A stretch of 9,110 nt of DNA, taken from assembly GCA_963933885.1 (NCBI GenBank), contig CAWVWF010000151.1:1-9110 (forward strand). The letters are read 5' to 3'. Source of the stretch: CAWVWF01 sp963933885. Lineage in GTDB: Bacteria; Bacteroidota; Bacteroidia; Flavobacteriales_C; GCA-002722245. Positions 1 to 5,338 of this stretch are shown piece after piece. Numbering within the stretch: the first letter of the stretch is position 1; every line of letters starts with the position of its first letter. The translations under genes and the position numbers were made by a program. Under the pieces are notes generated by a model. It saw only the letters and a list, made by a program, of their open reading frames with translations. It was not told the origin of the DNA and searched no databases.

Positions 1-72
1 TGCCTCTTGTAGGTATCCGAAACACAGTATTTTACACTAACACTACTACGTGTCGGGTACCTACAAGAGGCA
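1..72. repeat. Near-perfect inverted repeat, 20-nt arms (REP-like or element end)
   Basis: The arms at 1-20 and 53-72 are reverse complements with one mismatch (a G:T wobble in a folded strand). A further CAC/GTG pairing (23-25 with 50-52) lies beyond a two-base AA bulge. The central loop is poor in G and begins AACACA. Transcribed or single-stranded DNA would form a long hairpin. There is no T-run directly after the second arm (CCCCTACA follows), so it does not look like a simple terminator. It touches the window edge, so the left arm may be longer than seen. The arm sequence is not recognised; a REP-like palindrome or the end of a small mobile element are both possible. Confidence 0.75.
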
Positions 73-368
73 CCCCTACATTACGAACTGTATTCAATTT
101 ATTCAAGACAGTAGTTTGAGCAGGCATGGATCTAAACGTCTCTCTAAACGGAGTTATTAATTTGTGACAATCAATAGTTTATAATAATTCCATTTAGGCA
201 TGAGGTATTGTTAAGTTGGTTGTTTTTAACGATAAGAAGTTAAAGTGTTGTAGTTGAGTCTTTTGAGTTCGTGTTGTTAGTTGGTGATTAAGTTAAATCG
301 ATATTTGATTCTGGAATTGAGCAAAGGGAAAATAGAAAAATTTTTATGTTTGTTGTAAAACCAAACCT
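73..368. other. AT-rich non-coding stretch upstream of the exported-protein gene
   Basis: These 296 bases hold no plausible gene on either strand. The only recognisable signal is a TATGTTTG at 345-352, which fits the Bacteroidota -7 consensus TAnnTTTG, 16 nt before the next start codon. No TTG sits at the usual 19-21 nt upstream of it; the nearest, at 317-319, leaves 25 nt. It is therefore only a weak promoter candidate. Confidence 0.4.
345..352 (+). promoter_or_regulatory. Candidate -7 box (TATGTTTG) for the 369-833 gene
   Basis: This is an exact match to the Bacteroidota -7 element TAnnTTTG. It would place transcription start only about ten bases before the ATG at 369. A properly spaced -33 TTG is missing, so the call is tentative. 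Confidence 0.25.
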
Positions 369-833
369 ATGAATAAGTCAACTATTTTATCAGGAATATT
401 TTTTATTCTATTTTCATTTCAAGGCTTTTCACAATCTTCAAGTAGTGTAATTTGGAAAGGAAAAGGAGATGTAGCTCAAAGTATTAGCCATATTGTACCT
501 GCAGGTAAACATTCTAAGTTGTTTTACAAATTTAAAAATGTAAGATATGCAACAATGGTAGACTCAGGATCTTTTTATATTGACAATCAAAAGGATCTTA
601 TTCATTTTATTGAAGCGCTTAAAGGAGCGATAAAAAAGTCTAAGGAACCTGGAAGTTTCGAGTGGTCTAATAAAAAATATACTGTAAAATCTGGAGGGAA
701 TAATTCTACTGAAAAAGGATCTTTCAAAATCTTTATTGGAGACAATTTTTGTCCGATGGATAAAAAGAATGCTAAAAAAATTATAAAGGCCATTGAGCCA
801 ATACTTGAAAAGTTTAAAAAAGAAGAGCATTAA
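369..833 (+). CDS. Small exported protein of unknown function
   Basis: The 154-residue protein starts with a classic Sec signal peptide: MNKS, a hydrophobic core at residues 6-19, then GFSQ, with likely cleavage near residue 21-22. The mature part is about 130 residues, lysine-rich (especially 85-110 and 130-154), has a single cysteine near residue 128 and no further membrane helix. One cysteine cannot form an intramolecular disulfide. No lipobox is present, so it is predicted to be periplasmic or secreted. The family is not recognised. The gene stands alone with its own terminator, whose stem flanks the stop codon, and is bracketed by inverted-repeat elements at 1-72 and 867-1001. ATG 369 is chosen because the signal peptide begins exactly there. 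Confidence 0.8.
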   Translation: MNKSTILSGIFFILFSFQGFSQSSSSVIWKGKGDVAQSISHIVPAGKHSKLFYKFKNVRYATMVDSGSFYIDNQKDLIHFIEALKGAIKKSKEPGSFEWSNKKYTVKSGGNNSTEKGSFKIFIGDNFCPMDKKNAKKIIKAIEPILEKFKKEEH

Positions 834-855
834 TCTAAAGCTCTTTTCTCTTTCA
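823..855 (+). terminator. Rho-independent terminator of the exported-protein gene
   Basis: AAGAGC (823-828) pairs with GCTCTT (840-845) across an 11-nt loop that contains the stop codon at 831-833. A T-rich tail (TTCTCTTTC) follows. The stem has 6 bp, and its overlap with the end of the reading frame is common in compact genomes. Confidence 0.55.
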
Positions 856-866
856 ATTACCGTACT

Positions 867-992
867 ACCGTAATTCTTGATTTGAGTGGAACGGAAATCT
901 AGAAGGTAAACTATCCGATTTATAATCGGTATTCAAACACAATCAAAACAACATTAATTACTGAATACCGATTATAAATCGGATAGTTTGCC
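867..992. repeat. Composite palindromic element, copy 1
   Basis: This is one of two related copies (the other is at 1113-1235). The 5' part contains a small dyad, GATTT (879-883) with AAATC (895-899). The 3' part is a long inverted repeat whose arms, 896-935 and 962-1001, match at 38 of 40 positions, running a little past the region shared with copy 2. Each arm is itself nearly palindromic (CCGAT, 5 nt, ATCGG), so the element can fold as one long hairpin or two short ones. The 26-nt loop at 936-961 contains no G. It encodes no protein. The layout resembles REP/BIME or MITE-type repeats; assignment to a known family would need a genome-wide search. Confidence 0.85.
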
Positions 993-1112
993 TTTTAGAT
1001 TGAAAATCAAAAAGTACACAATTGAGTTGAAGGCAAAAAAAACAATCTACTGTTATATACTAAGAATAGTATCGATATGTATTTCGCCGAATAGTAGAAA
1101 TTCTTCCATATC

Positions 1113-1235
1113 ACCGTACTTCTTGATTTGAGTGAAACGGAAATCTAGAAGATAAACTATCCGATTTATAATCGGTATTCAAACACAATCAAAACAACAT
1201 TATTACTGAATTCCGATTATAAATTGGTGTTTGCC
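1113..1235. repeat. Composite palindromic element, copy 2 (decayed right arm)
   Basis: It aligns to copy 1 at 867-992 with a 246-bp offset, a few substitutions, a one-base deletion in the loop and a two-base deletion in the right arm. The left arm (1142-1181) is almost unchanged. The right arm (1207-1235) has lost complementarity: TTGGTGTTTGCC replaces TCGGATAGTTTGCC. Copy 1 keeps its pairing and copy 2 does not, so copy 2 appears to be the degenerating one. About 120 bases without any gene separate the two copies. Confidence 0.85.
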
Positions 1236-1314
1236 ATTAAATCATTTGTTCACTTCGTTTGGTTATAGAATAAATTGTTAAGTGTGTTCTATTTTCGACA
1301 ATCGTTAATATCCA

Positions 1315-1340
1315 TTGGAGTCTACAGTCTCCATTTTTTA
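1315..1340 (+). terminator. Terminator-like hairpin upstream of the SPFH operon
   Basis: TGGAG and CTCCA form a short stem around an 8-nt loop, followed directly by TTTTTTAT. Only the plus-strand orientation has the T-run. No gene ends nearby on this strand (the last stop is at 833), so it either insulates the operon promoter from read-through or is left over from a lost gene. The stem is only about 5 bp. Confidence 0.4.
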
Positions 1341-1352
1341 TATCTAAATTTA

Positions 1353-1375
1353 ATTTGCGTAAAAAACACGCAAAT
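1353..1375. promoter_or_regulatory. Upstream operator dyad (TTTGCGT-N7-ACGCAAA)
   Basis: This is a perfect 7+7 dyad, 8+8 with the outer A/T pair, around the 7-nt spacer AAAAAAC. The same half-sites and spacer length recur at 1406-1428. It lies just upstream of the -33 TTG at 1379-1381, so a bound protein could contact or loop to the second site. Confidence 0.75.
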
Positions 1376-1378
1376 AAC

Positions 1379-1410
1379 TTGCAGGTGTGATTCCTTTTTA
1401 ATTATATTTG
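1379..1410 (+). promoter_or_regulatory. Bacteroidota-type promoter of the SPFH/NADK-like operon
   Basis: TTG at 1379-1381 and TATATTTG at 1403-1410 match the Bacteroidota -33 and -7 elements (TTG, TAnnTTTG) with a 21-nt spacer. Transcription should begin near 1416, giving a leader of about 40 nt before ATG 1456. The -7 box shares bases 1406-1410 with the downstream operator dyad, so a bound regulator should block RNA polymerase. Confidence 0.65.
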
Positions 1411-1428
1411 CGTCATAAGTACGCAAAT
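1406..1428. promoter_or_regulatory. Downstream operator dyad overlapping the -7 box
   Basis: ATTTGCGT (1406-1413) and ACGCAAAT (1421-1428) form a perfect dyad around the 7-nt spacer CATAAGT. The half-sites and spacer length equal those at 1353-1375, while the spacer sequences differ, which is the mark of a conserved protein-binding site rather than a recent duplication. The centres (1364 and 1417) are 53 bp apart, about five helical turns, placing both sites on the same face of DNA. Overlap with the -7 element suggests repression. Confidence 0.78.
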
Positions 1429-1455
1429 TAATTATTCATCCTTAAATTATATATT

Positions 1456-2469
1456 ATGTTTGGATTTAAATACATGAAGTTTGATAGTATGGATTTTGTA
1501 ATCCAATATCAAAATGGGAAGGTGAAAAGGGAAGGAGCAGGATTGGCATTTTTCTACTTTGCACCCAATAGTAGTATCGTTAGAATTCCATTAAAGAGTA
1601 TAGATCTTCCATTTATCTTTAATGAAGTTACGAGTGACTTTCAAGAAGTAACAGTTCAAGGTCAGCTGACTTTCAAGGTTGTGGAACCAAAAAAACTGGG
1701 AGCGCAATTAGACTTTACGGTTAATGATAACAATCAACACGTAACCGACGATTTTGAGAAATTAACGCAAAGACTAGTCAATGAAGCTCAAACTGCAATT
1801 GCTAATCTAGTTCACCAAACGAAAATAACTGGCGTTCTAAATAAGCAAGTTGAAATTCAAGAAAAATTGGTTGAAGGTTTAAAAGAAAGTGAAATTTTAA
1901 ATCAACTAGGTGTAGAAGCTTTAAGTGTTAATGTATTGGCAATTAAAGCACAGCCCGAAATGGCAAGAGCATTAGAAGCAACAACTAGAGAAGGAATTCA
2001 GCAAGAAGCAGATAAGGCCATTTACGATCGTAGAAACTTTGCTGTTGAACAAGAACGCAAGATCAAAGAGAGTGAAATGAACACCGATATTGCAGTTGAA
2101 GATAAGCAGCGTCAAATTGTAGAAAAGCAAATGGAAACTGATATCGTTAAACAAGAAAACCAGCGTAAACTGAAAGAAATGGAAGTTGAAGCAGCGGTAG
2201 CAGTGGAAGAGAAAAACAAGGAGCTTGTAGCAATGAGAGTAGAGAACGATAAGAAAGAAGCCGATGCGAAAGAGTACTTGTTAAAAGGTGTTTTGAATGC
2301 GTATAAGGATATAGACTGGAAGGTTTTAACAGCCATAAATAGTGAGCATATGGACGCAGGTGCCAATATCGCCTTAGCATTTAGAGAATTGGCAGGGAAT
2401 ACGGATAAGATCGGAACCTTAAATATTACTCCGGATTTATTGGATAGCTTATTAACTAAAAAAGCATAA
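1456..2469 (+). CDS. SPFH/band-7 domain protein, soluble type
   Basis: This is a 337-residue protein. Residues ~10-185 show the SPFH (stomatin/prohibitin/flotillin/HflK) fold, including TSDFQEVTVQGQLTFKV at 59-75 and an NVLAIKAQPEMARALEATTRE segment near 159-179 that leads into a long charged coiled coil (~170-277). The coil contains three 18-residue repeats (206-223, 224-241, 242-259) with a degenerate fourth. Residues 278-337 form a separate C-terminal cap. Most SPFH proteins begin with a membrane anchor; this one has no signal peptide or transmembrane helix, so it is probably a cytosolic or peripherally bound oligomeric scaffold. It is the first gene of an operon with the NAD-kinase-like gene, which begins two bases after its stop codon. 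It is controlled by the promoter and double operator at 1353-1428. The domain call is firm; the function is inferred. Confidence 0.88.
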   Translation: MFGFKYMKFDSMDFVIQYQNGKVKREGAGLAFFYFAPNSSIVRIPLKSIDLPFIFNEVTSDFQEVTVQGQLTFKVVEPKKLGAQLDFTVNDNNQHVTDDFEKLTQRLVNEAQTAIANLVHQTKITGVLNKQVEIQEKLVEGLKESEILNQLGVEALSVNVLAIKAQPEMARALEATTREGIQQEADKAIYDRRNFAVEQERKIKESEMNTDIAVEDKQRQIVEKQMETDIVKQENQRKLKEMEVEAAVAVEEKNKELVAMRVENDKKEADAKEYLLKGVLNAYKDIDWKVLTAINSEHMDAGANIALAFRELAGNTDKIGTLNITPDLLDSLLTKKA

Positions 2470-2471
2470 CC

Positions 2472-3398
2472 ATGAAGTTTGAACAGGCAATACTAATTAG
2501 AAGTAAAACTAGGCTTGAGCAATTGATTGAAAGATTCAATACAAAAGCTCAAGCTGAGTTTTACATCAAAAGATCTGGTGGTAATTTCCAGGTTTACCAA
2601 AATGAGCACGATACATTTTACGAAGTATTTAAAGCGCTTCAGAAATTACTAAGTGTATTTCCAAAGTATAAAGTACTGGATCGCTCTTTTCTAACGAACT
2701 ACCTGTTTACGAATCACGATTTAATTGTTGTTCTCGGACAAGATGGTCTTGTTGCAAATACTGCTAAGTATGTAAAAGGACAACCAATCGCAGCTTTCAA
2801 TCCAAATCCAGATGCATACAATGGTGTGTTACTTCCTTTTACCGTTAACCAAGCTAAGGATGTTTTTGCAGCCGTAAAGAAAGATGTTTTTCAGACTAAG
2901 AAAATTACAATGGCTGAAGCTGAGTTTAACGACGGACAAAAGTTGTTGGCTTTTAACGATTTCTTTATAGGACCTAAAACACATGTGTCAGCAAGATATA
3001 AAATAGAATTTGAAGGTAATACGGAAGTTCAAAGTAGTAGTGGTGTATTAGTAAGCACGGGAGCAGGGAGTACTGGATGGATGAGTTCTGTATTTAATAT
3101 GGTAAAAGGGATCGTTAATTACCACAACCAAGTTTATGATGATTTTCAACAGACAGCCAATTGGGAAACAGAAGAGTTGATATTCGCAGTTAGAGAACCT
3201 TTCTTAAGTAAAACAACTGGTACAGAAATAAGCTTCGGGAAAATTAGAAAGCAACGTTTAAAATTACAAAGTTTAATGCCTGAAGGAGGAATTGTTTTCA
3301 GTGATGGTATTGAAGCTGATGCTATTCCATTTAACGCAGGTGCAAGTGTGGAGATTGGTATTGCTAAAGAGAAAGCTAATATTATTGTGGGATTTTAA
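2472..3398 (+). CDS. NAD kinase-fold protein (divergent NAD(+)/NADH kinase family)
   Basis: This 308-residue protein has the outline of the NAD kinase superfamily. VVLGQDGLVANTAKY (86-100) takes the place of the GGDG loop and keeps the key aspartate, D91. FNDFFIG (161-167) corresponds to the family's NE motif, with Asp in place of Glu. VSTGAGSTGW (194-203) corresponds to the TPTGSTAY nucleotide-binding segment, and FSDGIEADAIPF (276-287) to the C-terminal DGD-type strand. The N-terminal RFNTKAQAEFYI (21-32) is not part of classical NadK and marks a distinct subfamily. Because catalytic-loop residues differ, NAD phosphorylation is plausible but unproven; binding NAD(P) as a sensor is an alternative. 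It follows the SPFH gene with a 2-nt gap and is surely co-transcribed. From memory, close relatives of both proteins occur as neighbours in other phyla. Confidence 0.85.
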   Translation: MKFEQAILIRSKTRLEQLIERFNTKAQAEFYIKRSGGNFQVYQNEHDTFYEVFKALQKLLSVFPKYKVLDRSFLTNYLFTNHDLIVVLGQDGLVANTAKYVKGQPIAAFNPNPDAYNGVLLPFTVNQAKDVFAAVKKDVFQTKKITMAEAEFNDGQKLLAFNDFFIGPKTHVSARYKIEFEGNTEVQSSSGVLVSTGAGSTGWMSSVFNMVKGIVNYHNQVYDDFQQTANWETEELIFAVREPFLSKTTGTEISFGKIRKQRLKLQSLMPEGGIVFSDGIEADAIPFNAGASVEIGIAKEKANIIVGF

Positions 3399-3555
3399 TT
3401 TAGAGTAGACGGTACGTTTCCTTTCTGTCTTTTATAAAATATACGTCATTTAGTCTTTCTTAAATAAGAGTAATCCCTGTTCAGAAATCACGGGTTTTCA
3501 GAACTGGTATTTGGTTGTTGCACTAAATGAAAGTAGGGGGTTCAGAAGGTTTTAG

Positions 3556-3590
3556 TTTGGTGACACTCACCAAGGTTTTCATTTTTTATT
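3556..3590 (+). terminator. Terminator of the SPFH/NADK-like operon
   Basis: TTGGTG (3557-3562) pairs with CACCAA (3568-3573) around a 5-nt loop. GG and a T-rich tract (TTTTCATTTTTTATT) follow. It lies about 160 nt after the stop codon of the kinase-like gene and before the next gene, so it probably ends the operon transcript. The stretch between (3399-3555) shows no gene. Confidence 0.6.
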
Positions 3591-3629
3591 AAAAATGATA
3601 TACCTTAGTTTTCTAATCATTAAGACTAG

Positions 3630-3917
3630 ATGCTCAAATTAGTACTTACAAAAATATTTGGAATTGTTTTATTAATCTTAGGAGTGTTTCTTCTTTTTAG
3701 TGTATCATTTGGTTTGTTAACTTCGGTAAATAACCTGCTTTTAGGCCAGGGTTTAGTTTCAGGAAATTCAGCTTATTCAGTTGGAACTTTAATTGGTCAA
3801 TTTATAGGATATGTTGTGTTGGGCTTAATTGATTGGGTTCTTTTTAAATTTGGCGTGAAATTACTTTTTAGAAGGAAATATAAAATGGATGAGAATGATA
3901 TTCTTGATGCTTCTTGA
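3630..3917 (+). CDS. Small membrane protein with two predicted helices, unknown function
   Basis: The 95-residue protein has two strongly hydrophobic stretches, about 8-31 and 52-74, joined by a loop rich in Ser, Gly and Asn. RRKYK at 81-85 follows the second helix, so by the positive-inside rule both ends face the cytoplasm. The last ten residues are acidic (MDENDILDAS). There is no catalytic motif and the family is not recognised. It has its own short upstream region after the operon terminator, with only a near-consensus -7 box (TACCTTAG), and no gene follows closely enough to be in an operon. Sequence character and the ATG start support a real gene, but the function is unknown. Confidence 0.65.
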   Translation: MLKLVLTKIFGIVLLILGVFLLFSVSFGLLTSVNNLLLGQGLVSGNSAYSVGTLIGQFIGYVVLGLIDWVLFKFGVKLLFRRKYKMDENDILDAS

Positions 3918-3922
3918 TTAGG

Positions 3923-3986
3923 TTGGTATGTGAATTTTGGAATGCAACATTAAGAAAATTTGCTTCTTAGAATTACGTCATACCAA
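3923..3986. repeat. Nested inverted repeat between the membrane-protein gene and the KAP gene
   Basis: TTGGTATG (3923-3930) and CATACCAA (3979-3986) are perfect reverse complements. Inside them, TAAGAA (3951-3956) and TTCTTA (3964-3969) form a second stem. The structure starts six bases after the stop codon at 3915-3917. There is no T-run, so it is not a clear terminator. It could be a small palindromic repeat, or mRNA-protecting structure for the upstream gene. Confidence 0.45.
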
Positions 3987-3990
3987 AATC

Positions 3991-4010
3991 AGGTGTACGT
4001 CACCTAATTT
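3991..4010 (+). terminator. Weak hairpin before the KAP gene
   Basis: AGGTG (3991-3995) and CACCT (4001-4005) enclose TACGT and are followed by AATTTT. This could be a weak terminator for the membrane-protein gene or a small dyad in a promoter region. A five-base stem gives little support. Confidence 0.25.
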
Positions 4011-4030
4011 TACGATATCAAACTATCCAT

Positions 4031-5335
4031 TTGAGTCCCGTGAACTATGTTGTGTCTAGTAATGAAGATATCTTCCAGCTCTTGCAATATGATATTCTAT
4101 TACATCTAATTGCACAATATGATATTAAGCTTGAAGAGCAGTCATTCTCAGAGTCAACTTTCTTACATCAGTTTGTCACAGCTGAAATAAACCCTGTAAT
4201 ACTTATCCCTACACTTATAGGAATCATTCCTAAAGTAGGGAGTAGCCTTAAAGAGATTTACAATAAATTAAAGCCACAATACGATCAATTCATTAAGAAA
4301 TTCCCAAGTGAAAGTGAAACTCTTTCTAAGTTAAGGAATACAATTGAGGGCAGGAATACGATATATGAAGACAGCGATGTTACTGATTTAATAAGAGCTA
4401 TCGTTAGTGGGATCGAAGAGAAGAATGAAGTAAAACTGATATTAATTCTCGATGACCTAGACAGAATTGATCCACAACATATATTTAGGTTATTCAATGT
4501 GTTTTCAGCTCACCTAAACCCTTCAGAAGGTGAAAGTAATAAGTACGGGTTTAATAAAGTGGTCTTTGTCTGTGATGAGGTGAACATTAGAAATATCTAC
4601 TCACACAAATATGGGCAAGATGTTGACTATAAAGGCTATTTTGATAAGTTCTACAGCTATGACGTATTCAATTTCAATAATGAAATAAACAACACCGAAT
4701 ACTTATCTGGTATAGTAACTCTAATCAGTAACAGTTACAGTAACACTAATCCTGAGATTGACAAATTCATTAAGGAAAACCTGAACTCTAAATTTTTCAA
4801 TGCTATTGTTAAAGCTTTAGTTGACAGTAATCTGTTGAACCTTAGATCACTTTTGAAAACAACGCAAAAGGATTTAGGCTTTGATAGTAAGTTGATAAAC
4901 ATGATTGATGATCATACTTCGATATTGAATTGGCAGGTTCCTGGAATTATGCATTTATGTGTTCTAAGGCAAATTATTGGGGATACCCATTCTCTGCGAT
5001 CTGTTTTTAAAGAACTACAAAAGAATGGGAGTATACGATTGGAAACACGAACATTACTTCGTTTGATGGAACAACAATTAACTATAAGCACTTATAAGTA
5101 TCACAAATTCTCTAATAACCAAGATGAGTGGACATATAACCTAACAGGAACAAAACTTCGTATAAAGTTTACATTACAGACAAATCATTTTCCAATTGAA
5201 TTACATCATGTAAGACTAGTACAAACTGCAAGAGGAGACAGTGTTCATTTTGGCTCAGTAAATGTTTCTGAAAGTGATCTTTATGAAATAATATTAGATA
5301 ACATAGAAATACTGGGTAACAAGGGTGTTCTTTAA
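4031..5335 (+). CDS. KAP-family P-loop NTPase lacking its N-terminal Walker A region
   Basis: The 434-residue product carries the KAP signature LILILDDLDRIDPQHIF (136-152), a Walker B with the DDLDR motif. The sensor-like strand KVVFVCDEVNIRNIY (176-190) and the YFDKFYSYDVFNF segment (203-215) typical of the family follow. Residues 54-70 are hydrophobic and could be a membrane stretch, as in many KAP proteins. Full-length KAP proteins have Walker A (GxxGxGKS/T) near the N-terminus, well before Walker B; no such motif exists here. Upstream the frame is open only to a stop at 3968-3970 and contains no ATG; the first internal ATG is near 4900. The TTG at 4031 (or GTG 4040) is thus a guess. The most likely reading is a 5'-deleted, non-catalytic gene remnant; an inactive partner protein is possible. 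It converges on hsdR. Confidence 0.7.
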   Translation: MSPVNYVVSSNEDIFQLLQYDILLHLIAQYDIKLEEQSFSESTFLHQFVTAEINPVILIPTLIGIIPKVGSSLKEIYNKLKPQYDQFIKKFPSESETLSKLRNTIEGRNTIYEDSDVTDLIRAIVSGIEEKNEVKLILILDDLDRIDPQHIFRLFNVFSAHLNPSEGESNKYGFNKVVFVCDEVNIRNIYSHKYGQDVDYKGYFDKFYSYDVFNFNNEINNTEYLSGIVTLISNSYSNTNPEIDKFIKENLNSKFFNAIVKALVDSNLLNLRSLLKTTQKDLGFDSKLINMIDDHTSILNWQVPGIMHLCVLRQIIGDTHSLRSVFKELQKNGSIRLETRTLLRLMEQQLTISTYKYHKFSNNQDEWTYNLTGTKLRIKFTLQTNHFPIELHHVRLVQTARGDSVHFGSVNVSESDLYEIILDNIEILGNKGVL

Positions 5336-5338
5336 GAC

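Noticed and set aside
564..830. Minus-strand frames of 63-88 residues opposite the exported-protein gene
   Set aside because: Their Phe/Ile-rich sequence is the antisense of a Lys-rich gene; the plus-strand product has a good signal peptide and a terminator.
1..1001. Integron attC sites flanking a gene cassette
   Set aside because: The hairpins lack the GTTRRRY core site and its partner RYYYAAC, and no integrase is visible; only a general cassette-like look remains.
867..1235. CRISPR array from the repeated sequence
   Set aside because: Only two copies, more than 120 bp long each, internally palindromic and diverged; no short regular repeats or spacers and no cas genes.
1972..2380. Minus-strand open frames of 60-84 residues
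   Set aside because: They lie opposite the repetitive coiled-coil part of the SPFH gene, where low-complexity codon use keeps the antisense frames open; no start signals or domains.
3420..3510. Possible terminator around CCCTGTTCAGAAATCACGGG
   Set aside because: The arms pair only as CCC/GGG with an interrupted TG/CA, and the stem at 3556-3590 is a much better terminator for the same operon.
3630..4030. Missing Walker A part of the KAP gene in another frame
   Set aside because: The 95-residue membrane protein frame and the stop-rich gap contain no glycine-rich GxxGxGK(S/T) loop in any plus frame that I could find.
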